A stretch of DNA of 64,000 nt from Trichoplax sp. H2 (taxonomy: Eukaryota > Placozoa > Uniplacotomia > Trichoplacea): the NCBI GenBank assembly GCA_003344405.1, contig NOWV01000104.1, forward strand, positions 1-64,000, written 5' to 3'. The notes below the pieces were generated by a model. It was not told where the DNA came from and did no database searches. It was given only the letters and a program-made list of their open reading frames with translations. Below, piece by piece: positions 35,501-47,780 of this stretch (position 1 is its first letter; every line of letters starts with the position of its first letter). Position numbers and translations under genes: made by a program.

Positions 35501-38500
35501 GTAGAATATTACCAGTACATCCATCTTTTAACACACAGCTGGAGCACGTATTTCCGGACCATCCGCTGTTACAACTGCAATTTAGTTTAAATAAGAAATA
35601 GATACCAGTATAACCATTAGCCAACCAAAAATGTTTTATTCGAAATGTTATTAATGAAATACATCGTTTTTTTTAACGTTTTGAAACATACTAGCATTGG
35701 CCAGGTGAATTTGTGCAGTTAGCATGAGATAAATCACAGCCTGTTCTACAAATTGCTTTAAAAATATCAAAATAGCTCTTATTATACAAGTTATAAATAA
35801 ACATTTTTAGCCAATACACAAGAAGATAAAATTTGATTCATAAATAGCAAATGCTAACATAACGCCTTTATTGCTTATATTCTGTACCTGTTTGACAGCT
35901 TGAACCTGTCCATCCTGGTACACAAGAGCAATTGTAGTAATCAATAAAATTATTACATGTAGCCCCATTAAAGCAAGGCGTCGATGAGCATTCATCAATA
36001 TCTAGAGCAATCAACATTATACAAAGGCTTTAGATAAAATTATACTGTGAATACTTTTTTACTATTTCCTTAGATTTTAATATACCGTGCTATTTCCATT
36101 AATACTACCCTATTTTATACGTGACTTAAACCAAGAGTTTACAGCTTAACAAGATTAAGTTTGCATTCTGTTTGTCATACGCTGGTACAGAAACTTACCT
36201 GTCTCGCAAATTTTTCCAGTATATCCTTCTACACATTTACATTGATATGTATTAATTGCTTCATTTATGCACGCGCCATCATTTTTACAGGGATTACTAC
36301 GGCATGGATTTAAATCTAATGTAGTTGAATTAACATATGCTTAGTTCACATCTATAAATGATAATTCAACTAATCAGTGCATTTTTACAGGCAATACCGA
36401 TTGATCAGCTCTCAAAATTGATCTTAAAATTTAATAGTAAGCGCAAACGAGATGCTGATTCTAAAATAGAAAATCTTAACAAATCATATTTACCATTTTC
36501 GCAATTAGCACTTGTATAATTTGATAGGCAATCACAAGTATAATTAAATGGCCCTTCATAGGAACATATTCCTCCATTAAGACATGGTCGACTTACCCTA
36601 CAGAGATTCATATCTGCAGTAAAACAAGACGAATTATTTATCGCGACTGATGTTTTAGAATTACTGATTATGGTGATCACTGGATAAAAAATAACCTACC
36701 AGTTGCACAATGAATGCCAGTATATTGCGGTAAGCATTGACAAGTGTAGTAATCAATAAGATTATTACATGTTGCGCCGTTTATACAGGGACTTGATGAA
36801 CATTCATTAACGTCTGTAATTTAATTAGAGTAACAGCATGACGTTAAGTTAACTTTTAGCATCTCAGAAATTAATCAATGAACTATTTAACTAAATTTTA
36901 TTTAAATTTCTAAGCTATGACTGGTGGGTAGTTTTCAAATTAGTTACGATAAAGTAGAAGCAATCGAAAGCTAAAAATAGCGATAACGATTATTATCATT
37001 TGTAAATTTATTAGAGTAACGTAGGACATTAGCTTAACTTTGCTCTTGAAGAAATTAATCATTAAACTAATAAACTATATTTTACTTCATTTGCAAATCT
37101 ATGGTGGACAGGTAATTTCAAAGGAGTTACTGTACAGCAGAAAAAATCTAAGCATAAGATAATAATAATATTAACTATTGTCGCCTATCTGATAACATCT
37201 GTACTATAACTAAATTCATGTGGAATGTGTTTTTAATTTAATTCACAATAAAATCGTATAAATTTTACATAGAATATTTAATTTCGATAGAGCTATTCTC
37301 ACCTGTTTCACAGTTAGTGCCCGTATAACCTGGGAGGCATGAGCATCTATAGTGATAATTGCCGAGGTAATTGCAACTGCCTCGATTTTGACAGGGCGAC
37401 ATGGTTCGGCAAAGATTGGAATCTTTAACATCACATATATAGAAAGCAAATAGTTTACATCAATTATATTATAAGCTAAATGAATGGCGAAAATTACATT
37501 TTATTCAAAATATCGACTAAATAATGCTTAGCATTAATTCAATAACTATATACATATATGTTACGGTGTAGGTATGTGGCGATGGCATCGTATACGCTAT
37601 CAACCAGATTAAATTGTTATTATTCCAAAATTACTTCAAGTTAATTACATCAATATCCAAAATGGAAGTATAACATCACACGCATTATTTATATATTTAT
37701 TTTTTCTATCATCCGAATCTAAAAGTTAACTTATAAAGCGCGCATACCATTTTCGCAGTGAGCTCCTGTAAACTGTTCTGGACAAAGGCATGTATAACCG
37801 TTAATATTATCCATACAAGAAGCATTAGTATGTTGACAAGGATTTGAGGAACATTCGTTGATATCTATGAGATTTAAAAATTAAATGAGACTTTTTACTT
37901 TAAGCATACTAATTTCGAAGAGTTAAATTTCATAGTAAATGTAAAACATGTAGTACGTATAATGTGCTCCAATAGCATTAATTATATCTTGATATTATAA
38001 ATTTCTTTGAATTAAACTAATCAAACTCATTATATGAAAGTTATCTCTTCGCTGCATCGTGCCAAAAGCTATATCACACCAGAATTTTAATGCATTAAAA
38101 ACTTCATTGACAAAATATCATCTTTTGAGTATAATTATCAAAATTATGATTTGTGAGAAATTTTATAGATAAATTCTAAAGATGCATATGTCACTAAAAC
38201 AACATTTAGACAAATTAGCAAATTTGTAAATGAGGTCAATAATCATAATGAAAATCGACTAATCTAGATACATAAATTCACAATACTAGTTTAACTCAGT
38301 TTAATTTCGAACTCTATGAGACTGTCTCGTTAAAATAATATTTCAATCAAGAGCTGTCTTCATTTAAACAAATATCCACTAGGAATGGTTATTTTATATA
38401 TCTATCAATATATCTTCAACAAGTGACTACCTATACCAAACCAGACTTAAATTTTAATGGAAGTTATTCAACGTGAAATCTAATTAGTCAATTGCTATGA

Positions 38501-41500
38501 TCACAAGTGAATTTTCTTAATAAATTATCAAATTTTACTGCAGAAATTTAATTAACCTAGCATAAAATACATAAAATATATATTTAAAGGAGCTTCTAAT
38601 CTAAGAAAGAGCATTATATCTAAATTGACGGCGAATAACTCAAATTGAATAATAATACGGTGCAATTCCATGAAATACGCATTTTATTGACATTTAATAA
38701 GTAGATTAATTACCTGTACCGCAATGCAGCCCAATATACCCAGGGACACATGAACAGTTATAACCATTCAATTGATCGTTACAAGTTGCGCCATTTAGAC
38801 AAGGGTTAGAGTCACACTCATCGATATCTGTCCAATTATTACAATAGAAACAATAAAATTAACAAATATACTATAATAAAGCTGAAGACGTGCTTACATA
38901 ATGGCTAACTTAAAGTTTTAATTGTCTATTATTTGGTATAAATCCAATATGCTTTGACTCTATGAATTGAAGATAGCACTTACTTTGTTGGCAGTTCTTG
39001 CCAGTATATCCAGTAATACATGTACATTGATAATTAAAAGGGCCTGTAGAAATACACGTTGAGCCGTTTTGACAAGGATTGGCTTTTCGACATTGATCAG
39101 TATCTGATACGGCGATAATTTAGGGAGATATTAACAAATTTCATTGATGCATTAGGTTAACAGAGCTTTAACAAGAAATTTTAAAAATACAGACAGTCAA
39201 GGAAGTGCAGCATAGTCAAAGATTATCACTAAGGTATCTTGATATTAAGATGAAAAATAATATTTCCACAATAATACCATTATCACAATGGATTCCTGTC
39301 CAGTTTGCGGGACAATTACAGTTATATCCATTTATTTTATCTACACATGTAGCATTCTCATGTCGGCAAGGATTTGAAACACATTCATTAATATCTATAT
39401 CAAATAAGCATGAAAAATGATCACTATTTTAAAGGCACAGTTCTCTAATGTAATTAATTTATAAAATTTTGTGATCAGAAGACCTATCAATTACTATAAA
39501 TAAATGAAACTATCGATTATAAGTAGGCAGAAAACTAACATAGTTTTCAGTATCTTAAGATAATCTAAATGGAGCACATTTATGTCTGGTAATTGATACA
39601 TCTAGTTAGAACTAAAATCGCCAAATAGATCTATGATGACGTTAGAACTTCTGTCTTAATGTGATAGCTACTACATATTAATTATTCTTATTCTACCAAT
39701 TTTTTTAATTTAACCCAACATTATTGATAGTATTATAAAATTATATAAAATACTTAATATAACTATAGTGTAGTTCTTATCTTAAACTCAGACAATTGCA
39801 TAACAACTGGCAGTAATTGGAAAGTCTAGCTGGCAGAAAGGTAAAATCGGCAAATTTTATCAAATATTTTCACTCTTTAACTATTTATTGATAATTACAT
39901 ATTGTAGTGAATAGGCTTTTATAGGTATAGCGGATTGTTCTACTCTCTAATGCTACCATAATTTATGTAACTACTGTAATTAGCTGAAATCACTACTCTT
40001 ACGAGAGGAAAAAGTTAATTTAAATAAAATATGTTCTACATAATCTAACGAAAAGTATTAAATTTGAAATCTTTGGTCCGCATTCATTTATACTATTGCC
40101 ATATCTATCAGACAGACAAATTACACTTACTCGATTCGCAATGAATGCCACTATACCCAGGTTGGCATGAACAGGTATATCGTAAAGGGAAATTATTGCA
40201 TGTTGCATTATTCTGGCAAGGATTGGAGTTGCATTCATTAACATCTGCGTATTAGAGTAGAAATTGTTATGACAATTTCGCAGAAAATCAGAATGAAATG
40301 GTAATATTACTTAAGAGTAAATACGAATAACCTTCTTCTCAAGATATTTTAACAAGTTATAATAGCAAAATTCTGTGTACATTGCATGCTTTACCTTGTT
40401 CACAATTTATTCCTGTGTATTCTACTGGACAATTGCAATAGTAAGTATAGGCTCCAGTTACTGTGCAAACACCACCATTTTTACAAGGTGAAGTAAGTCG
40501 ACATTGATTCGCATCTAAATTTTATTTTGGATTATGATTAGTAATGGATAAACCAAAATTAAATGCCTTCATAATTCTTAGCCATTGCTTGGCTGTTTTC
40601 AAAGCTCAGCCAATTTTTTCATAAGATACCTGTTTCGCAAAGAGTTCCTGTCCAATCGAGAGGGCACTTACATAAATATCCATCAACTTGATCTATGCAA
40701 GTTGCATACGGATGTTGACAAGGATTGGAAGTGCATTCATTAATATCTAATCACAAATAAATTAATTGCATTAGGTTGTAATGTAATTACTATTTTATGA
40801 CTACATTTAATCTGGAGTATTAGAGTTTTTCAGTTTAAAACATAAAAACATGGTGAATTCATATTTCAGCAAAATTGTACTTGTCTGGCAAGCAGAACCC
40901 GTAAAACCATTTTTACAAGAACAAGTATACGAATTAAGTCCGTCTTTACAAGTTCCACCATTGGAACACGGAGTTCCAACGCAGTCATTGATATCTATAA
41001 CAAAAGTAAACATAACCATAAGGTAAGAAGTATATTATTAACGCAAACTTTAAAAGTAGTAGCCAGATTTTATCGTTATCTTATGGTTATGTGAAATGTG
41101 AGCGATGGTTTGTATTCCTTTCATTTATCCAGCACTGCCAGTCAGAAATAAGAAGTTTATATCATAACTCACTTTGACTACAATTTTGACCAGTATATCC
41201 TGTAGCACAAGTACAATTATAGGAAGCGAGGCCAAGATATTTACAGGTAGCGCCATTTTGACATGGCGAATATGCGCGGCAATAATCGCCATCTGTTAAA
41301 ATAAGGAAAATATGTATTCATCTATTTTTTGATGGCAAGATATTGTATCTACTTGCATCAGTTTACAGTAAATTGAATATACCAGATATTTTTTTATATA
41401 CAGTTACGTTAGCTTTACTAATAAAATCAAATTATGGCACTTAGAGTTTATTGTAGCATGCTGAGTTTTAAAATTTTAAAGTATTTCTAGAATCACAGAT

Positions 41501-44500
41501 CTTACCAACTTCACAACGTGCACCAGTCCATTGTGCAGGACAGGCACAAGTGTAGCTATTTACTCCATCATGGCAAGTGGAATAAGGGTGGACACAAGGA
41601 TTCGATGCGCATTCGTTTATATCTGCAACAGAAATATTAAAATGATGATTATGTTCAGTATTATAGGATAACACGATTTCCTGCAATCATGATTCGATAA
41701 TCAAGTCAGCGAGCGAAAGTGACTGGTTAGAAAACAGAAAAACAATCTTACTTGTTTGACATGTACTACCAGTGAAGCCAGTCGATGTACAATTGCACGT
41801 GTAACTGTTAGATCCAAGAATACACTGCCCGCTATTAAGGCATGGAGTTGATGAGCAAACGGTAACCTCTGAGAAATTAATAAAATTTACCTTTAAGAAA
41901 ATCTTTATCTATATTTCATGTTATCTATCAGTTTATCTGTCACCTAATTCAATACAGATCCGCTACATACTTTCTGTAAAGACGATGAACTACATGTTAT
42001 TAATTAACAAAATTTACCATTAAGAAAATCTACCCCTACAGTATATTTTACGTTATGTATATGTTTCATCTGTTATTGAATTGAATACTGATCGACTAAA
42101 TAACTGCCATAAAGAGAACAAACTACAAGTTAGATCTAAAGGTTTAATGAAATACTCGCTACTTACGGTCTTGACAATTTATTCCTGTGAATCCAGCTGG
42201 ACAATTGCAGTTGTATGTTAAATCTCCAGTCGATATACATGTCCCACCATTTACGCATGGCGAATCTTTAACGCAAACATCTTTAACTTTTATAAACCAA
42301 CAGTATATAAAAACTTATTACTTACTAATTCTTTAAAACATAATGGCTTCCTTTGCTCATAAAATAAAATTTATATCAAGGAAATTCTCACGTTTTTCGC
42401 ATCGGGTGCCAGTCCAGTCGCTAGGGCAACTGCATGTGTAGGAATTAACATGATTATGACATGTCGCGTATACATGCTGGCATGGATTAGATGCACATTC
42501 ATCAACATCTGAAATTGCATTCATGAAATTTGTTACAATGATACATCATTACATTCCAGCAATTGTATTTACTTGGATTATAATTTTACTTAATAACGAC
42601 GAATTTTGACCAATGGTTTATGTATCTCCCAATCAAAAACGGTACTAAAATCTCTGCAATGCGTAGTTTTACAACAGCAGACCCTGTAGACTTAGTTGTA
42701 TGATCTATAATATTTGCATCATTTAACTGAGTTATACCATGACTTATCATAGACCAATAAAAGGCTAGATTGCAACTATCGAGGTTCATAGCTATTTGAA
42801 AATCAAATTTTAACCCATAAATTTACAGTATTCGATATTATCAGCTTGTAATTCCACTATGAACTGTAGTAGAACTATACAATTTGTAAAGATGCTATAA
42901 AATACCGGGTGTGATCTAAAAATTTAACAATTTTTTTAGAAAATGCCTAAAGCAAACTAAAAATTGCAAATGATTTAATTTACTACCCTATCACTTACTC
43001 TGTTGCGTGCTTACACAATAGCAATCTCAATCAATTTAGTTCGGTATCATATTTATCTATAGCCTAATTATTATGAATCACGTTATGTATTTTTAACTAA
43101 CGTAGTTGTTATTTAAGAAAACATTGAATGTAGCTCTTGATTAGAACGTGCATCGTATTGTAAGAGGGTATAATTATCGCAATTTACCATCTTGGCAATT
43201 TCTGCCACTGTACCCAGAAGGGCAAACGCAAGTATAATTGAGAGGAGATGGCACGCATGTACCTCCATTGGTGCACAAAGTAAATACACGACAAGCATTG
43301 ATATCTAGAAAATAATAAATGTTTATAAATATAACTTAAGTGCTTTATCAGTACCTTAGTATTTCAATATAGACTTCTTGATTTGTAAATTAGATCAAGC
43401 AATTTATATAGCATTAGCTATTTATTTTCTATTAAGTGATTAATGTTACTTCCTAGTTGTTACTGTAGGATACTGTATACTTTAGGATAATAAGGCTCGG
43501 AGAATATTAATCTCATAGTAACTTACCAACTTGACACTGGGCTCCTGAATAGTATGTTGTACAAGAGCAAGTATAACTATTAATTCCATCGGTACAGTTA
43601 CCGTTGTTTTGGCAAGGATTAGATGCACATTCATCAATATCTAATAAATTCCATTAAGTAACGTAAATTACATAAAATTTGAGAAATTAGAACTAAAGTG
43701 AAATACTCGTGTAAATAAGATAGATAATAACATTACTGACAGACTTTAATCATTAAATTATTTTTATTACTTGTCTCGCAGTGTAAACCAGTAAAACCAC
43801 CAACACAAGAACAATTATAGCGAAATGGCATATTAACGCATGTTGCACCGTTCACGCAAGGGTTAGAATTACACTCATCAAAATCTGCAAAATATGCGTT
43901 CGATAACTGAATCATGAGTCTAAACAAGCCAAGTTGATAACAACTGACTATGTGCTTCTTACCTTGTGAACAATTTTGGCCTGTGTAGCCTGTAGGACAC
44001 AAGCAACTATACGTATAGATGCCAGTGTAAGTGCAGACGCCGCCATTAACACATGGAGAGCTAACTCGACATAGATTACCATCTAAGTGAAATTATAGAA
44101 TATTACGAATAAAGCTCTTTAGAAATCAATTATATTAGTTAAAGATATCAGAGTAACAGAATAATCGGACATTAATACTTTTCGTACCATTTTCACAGCT
44201 GGTTCCAGTCCATTCTGCGGGACAATTGCAAGTATATGAATTTATTCCATCAACGCACGTAGAAGATTGCTGACATGGATTAGATGCGCACTCGTCGATA
44301 TCTATTCGTATATCAATTTAATGCCATTTTAGCAAAATCAAACTCAATGCATGCCGAATAAGTAAGGCAATAATCGTAACAGCTGAAATATCCCACGCGT
44401 GTAGATTACTTAAGGATAAATATTATAAGTATCTTTGCTTTGTTAACGAAGAATATTCAATTTCAGATAATCGGATTTTGCTTACTTATTTCACAATTTG

Positions 44501-47500
44501 TACCATTAAATCCAGTAGCACATACACATGAATATGCATTAGGGCCGGTGTTATTACACGTGGCACCATTCAAACAGGGCGAACTCCGGCACGTATTTAA
44601 ATCTATAAAAATGGCATTACTTTTAGAATGTAGCTGATATTAATTGTCTTTGTGCAGCAACTTTTGTCGATAATAAGAAAAAGTATCATTCCTAAAATCT
44701 AAAAATAAACTTTATATATGATCTTAAGGAAAGCAGTAATCTTAAAATTACACTGTAGTATTGTAGTTATATAAAATTATTAATAGATGAAGAACTCCAT
44801 GTAAGAAGGCACTTTCAAGTCCCGGATGTAGATAGCTTGTTCTTATCGTACCTGTATTACAGTCTATCCCAGTCCAAGTACTTTCACAATCTACACTAAC
44901 TTTTATTCTAAATTGCGATTTATCGGAAATTGGCCTTGTCCCTATCATAGTAGCTGTTTCAGAAGCTCCTGGTACAGTATTAAAGCGTTGGGTAAATCGA
45001 TCAATAAGACTGTCTGTACTACCTACGTAGTTTTTGTCCATTGCAGTCAAATGAACATTGACAAAACCCTGACATTCAAGAACAAGAAACAGATATCAGA
45101 TAAATACTACTATATTAATTCAAAGATCATATTTCAACTTTAGAATGTAATTTCTTTATATTTACTCTATATTTTTCATTGATGGATCCACGGTACGGAT
45201 TGGTAATATTGTCAGCAGTTAGAGCTTGACCAACTGTAAATTGTATCGAAGATGATGCATTCCAAACATTCGTAGTTAGTGAACCGTAGGTGCAAGGGCT
45301 GCTTACAGTTAAATTATTGCCACATAAAGTGAAATAATATCCACAAGAACCACCATTGCAGAGTGTAGTATTCCAGTGACTTTGATTATTATTTATATAG
45401 CTTTGAAATTCGTAACTGATGTAGGCATGCACATCAGCTTCTACATAACACTATAAAGTGAAGATGTAAAGTTACATATTTCAAAAGGCATGCATTTCCT
45501 CATAAATATAAATATTAAAAACAAAAGGCCTACGGATAAAATTAGAATTACGAACAATTTCCACTATGTCAATTAGACTTAAAAGTATACATTTGATATG
45601 ATAAATATTAATCATTGCACTACTTTAGTTATCATAAACTGATCAAGGTAAATTAAAGAGGCTAATTGAAAAAATGATATTGACCATGATCCTTCAAACA
45701 TCGATCTAAGCCTAAAAACACCTTTTTATCCTTAGCTGAATATTATTTCAAATACAAAGGTAAAATGATTTGTATCTTAGACGGAATCATGAAACGTAAC
45801 CTAAATCTAAAAATCGAATTTACTATCTAATTGCAATAAAATTTAAATCGAAAGAAAACGTTAGTGGATAGTAATTGCTTTTATTACAATTCATTTTGAT
45901 TCTAATGTTAACGAAAGATAAGAACTACCTATTAACAGGAAGACTTCACTTCATATACAACTGGCAAATATCATCAGCCATCTTACAAGTTACTATAACT
46001 TCCTAAGCAATACAGTAGGAGCTTCTGCTAACACCGTAGTGATTTATATTATCGTCTATTTCCAAATGCAGCATAGATAACAACTGACTACATTATTCAG
46101 ATACTTTCAGTCTACATAACTATTAAAATCATCATGAAAGCTAAGATATCTCTACTAATATAGGATCTCTTATATTAACGTCAACAGCTGTTAAAGCTAG
46201 TTAATCTCACTAACGTTATGCTAATTGTTATCGAAAAAATTATTCGGCCAGCACGAAAACTCTGATTAATTAAATTGGAATATCGCATTTGTCTATGATG
46301 ATAAATTAATATCACTAGCATCGCTAATAACTAACGTAACATTTAATCTTGTCGTCTAAAAAAGTGTACTTAGAAACGTAATAGCTTCAAATTATCGACT
46401 GCAAAGCATTAATGACCAACATTTTAGACTAGAGGATTCACAAAATGCAAGTAATAACATCAAAGATTGGCTTATTGCATTTAAAAAGACTTTTGCTTAT
46501 TAGAAATTTAGCATTCTGTTACAATCACAAGAGCACAAAATTGATGGATTCATTTTCTGAAGCACTTATTAATTTAAGCCTTACTGTTTTAGCTATTATT
46601 TCTAGGCAATTCTAATAATTAATTATAAGCACCTAATACTAAATCTATAACTTTATAATCATTTTTAGGTCATCTCCTGACTGGAATGCTGATGGAGAAA
46701 TTAGTATTCGGCAATCCAATGTTTAGAATCCTTACAATCATCTACTAAATTGTAAAAATCAAAACATCTGTTCACTGCTGAACTGCACAGCCGATAATTA
46801 TAATTAAAGATTAACTTCCAGGACTCTTTCTAGCTACGTCTATAGTACATAATTTAAGAATTAACTTGATAAATAGTTAGGATATATCAGTGAGATTAAA
46901 GCATTTGTATTAAACTAAAGTTAAATTGCTTAAAGCAATTATCTTACTTATCTTAAAATTACATATCAATAGAAAAATTAACTTTTATAGATAATTCGGG
47001 GTTAAATTAAAATGCTCAGAAAGGGTAAGTTATCAGCTCGGGACTTATATCTAACTGTAGTTGTTATTCAGAGACATTATAGCTGTCGGAATATAATTTA
47101 TTATTCATAGACCCTCGGATCTTGCCCAATCATAGTCAATTATAACATAATTAATAGTCAAGCAATGCATGAACTGTTATTTTTCTAGCTAATAAATTAA
47201 TCGATGGCGTTTTTATCAGTTTCTTTCTTCATATTCATCAACAATTGAGAACCGACCCGTGCATCTATCAAATATTAAATACTCAATGACATAACTGATT
47301 TTAAGAACTACATTAAAATTTACAGTAATATCCAGGTGGTCAATAAGTTTATAGCCACGATAATACTAGCTTACAAATTCATTTTATCTTAGATTAAGGT
47401 AATCTGTATTACTAATTTCCTGTAATGGGCTATATTTAAGCTTGCTTGAGAAAAACATGTAGAAATTACTACATGTAAAAAGTATACGATAATGAAGAGA

Positions 47501-47780
47501 AATTCTTATCACTTTGTTGGTAATCTATGTAGTAGCTACAATCATGAACAGTTTCTAGTAGAATTATACGTAAATTTTCAGGAAAGCTTTTGGAGATCGA
47601 ATGTGTGATTCATGATTTTAATAGATTATTAAGGATTAGAAGATGCGATTTAAACGAAGAAAAGAAGATAGTAGGAACCTAACTGTAATAGTTTAAATTG
47701 AAACTGAACTTTATTCTATGACTTACCAAAGTTGCGATAGTTAAGAATAAGTAAAGGGCGACAAACAAAATTTTCCTCAT
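26473..47780 (-). CDS. Gene C: large MNNL/EGF/FN3 type I membrane protein with long acidic tail
   Basis: A 21.3-kb gene modelled with 45 exons, all consistent in phase, from Met at 47778-47780 to TAA at 26473-26475. Order: signal peptide, MNNL, C2-like fold with DSL remnant, 24 single-EGF exons, a DOS-like EGF pair over three exons, five more EGF exons, one giant exon with 19 full EGFs and a half, one FN3-like exon, a transmembrane helix, and a cytoplasmic tail of about 550 residues. The MNNL has the clearest family cysteines in the window. By family it should be a surface ligand or adhesion molecule; receptor and pathway are unknown. It is the best candidate here for a working DSL-type relative, although the central DSL core is missing. 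Confidence 0.88.
27253..27348 (-). repeat. 48-bp coding tandem repeat in the gene C tail
   Basis: 27253-27300 and 27301-27348 are identical in 48-bp register and encode [16 protein letters not shown] twice. A third, degenerate copy (SSDKSSDDD) lies just left. The repeat length is a multiple of three, so copy-number change keeps frame. Confidence 0.9.
29646..29984 (-). other. Gene C transmembrane and juxtamembrane exons
   Basis: Exon 29858-29984 encodes [20 protein letters not shown] followed by VYLYRRRRK, a single helix with a basic stop-transfer, so type I topology. It ends in phase 2 and joins exon 29646-29752 (phase 2-1, [11 protein letters not shown] and TQDYMMPTL). Confidence 0.85.
30121..30411 (-). 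other. Gene C FN3-like exon
   Basis: 97 codons, phase 1-1. It contains [19 protein letters not shown] (strand B with C and W) and [14 protein letters not shown] (strand F-like). Length and position between the EGF half-domain and the transmembrane exon match the FN3-like exons of genes B and D. Confidence 0.7.
30559..32802 (-). other. Gene C giant EGF exon (19 EGFs plus a half, 2244 nt)
   Basis: A single 748-codon exon, phase 1-1, donor GTGCGT. Nineteen complete cbEGF domains, nearly all starting N/D-I-N/D-E-C, show C-x-S-x-P-C (O-glucose consensus) and C-x-D-x4-Y-x-C (Asp hydroxylation and calcium binding). EGF 19 is short (SPCSFGIC). A twentieth stops after NGYTCQP and splices to the FN3 exon. 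Neighbouring domains differ more than in gene B, so this expansion is older. Confidence 0.9.
35361..35755 (-). other. DOS-like (Delta/OSM-11) EGF pair in mid-array of gene C
   Basis: Three small exons (35692-35755, 35513-35574, 35361-35432; phases 1-2, 2-1, 1-1) spell [14 protein letters not shown], then [43 protein letters not shown]. Spacing and wording match the first two EGFs after DSL in Jagged/Delta (family pattern AICRxGC..HG.C....C.C..GW.G..C..C...GC..G.C). In known ligands this pair follows DSL directly; here it follows about 24 ordinary EGFs. Laminin- or tenascin-type EGFs are the main alternative. Confidence 0.7.
36822..37190. repeat. Diverged tandem duplication in a gene C intron
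   Basis: Two units of about 185 bp begin with ttagagtaac (36826 and about 37011) and share gaaattaatca, tatg/tggtgg and aggtaatttcaaa-like text. They lie between EGF exons 36700-36813 and 37303-37422. Confidence 0.65.
37865..38713 (-). other. Long gene C intron, nothing recognised
   Basis: An 849-bp A+T-rich intron between EGF exons. No EGF-like cysteine pattern or open frame of note on either strand. Confidence 0.6.
39395..40130 (-). other. Long gene C intron, nothing recognised
   Basis: A 736-bp intron between EGF exons 39278-39394 and 40131-40244. No exon-like or repeat signal was seen. Confidence 0.55.
41876..42135. repeat. Diverged tandem duplication in a gene C intron
   Basis: Units of about 130 bp: aattaataaaatttacc...ttaagaaaatct near 41876 recurs as aattaacaaaatttacc...ttaagaaaatct near 42001, followed by similar text including caata/tgatc and gaacaaactaca. 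It lies between EGF exons 41752-41868 and 42167-42286. Confidence 0.65.
44852..47780 (-). other. Gene C N-terminal exons: signal peptide, MNNL domain, DSL remnant
   Basis: Exon 1 (47727-47780) reads [18 protein letters not shown], phase 0 at GTAAGT. Exon 2 (45166-45450, 285 nt) contains [17 protein letters not shown], then SPCTYGS, the classic MNNL pattern C-x-x-x-F-x-x-C followed by CtyGs in Delta/Jagged. Exon 3 (44852-45068, 217 nt) ends [18 protein letters not shown]. The family's DSL would continue with FCRPR...FGHY..C, but the exon stops here and joins an EGF exon. The introns at 45451-47726 and 45069-45165 show no genes. Confidence 0.88.

Larger units (their letters stand above)
33221..44602 (-). 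other. Gene C single-EGF exon array (29 EGF exons plus DOS-like trio)
   Basis: Phase 1-1 exons of 114-120 nt, 5' to 3': 44486-44602, 44188-44301, 43963-44082, 43771-43884, 43527-43640, 43188-43304, 42392-42508, 42167-42286, 41752-41868, 41506-41622, 41173-41292, 40881-40994, 40630-40746, 40395-40514, 40131-40244, 39278-39394, 38984-39103, 38714-38827, 37748-37864, 37303-37422, 36700-36813, 36494-36613, 36199-36315, 35888-36001; then the DOS-like trio; then 34775-34891, 34546-34659, 33685-33801, 33460-33573, 33221-33337. Two kinds largely alternate: a D-x-N-x-C-R type with an extra residue or two before Y-x-C-x-C, and a calcium-binding DIDEC type, often with PAxWTG. This suggests an ancestral two-EGF unit. 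Confidence 0.85.

Noticed and set aside
42586-42789. 67-codon minus-strand frame between two gene C EGF exons, with a faint FN3-like SC-x-L-x-x-x-W start
   Set aside because: A phase-1 acceptor fits (42791), but no donor keeps phase before the stop; EGF exons on either side join well without it.
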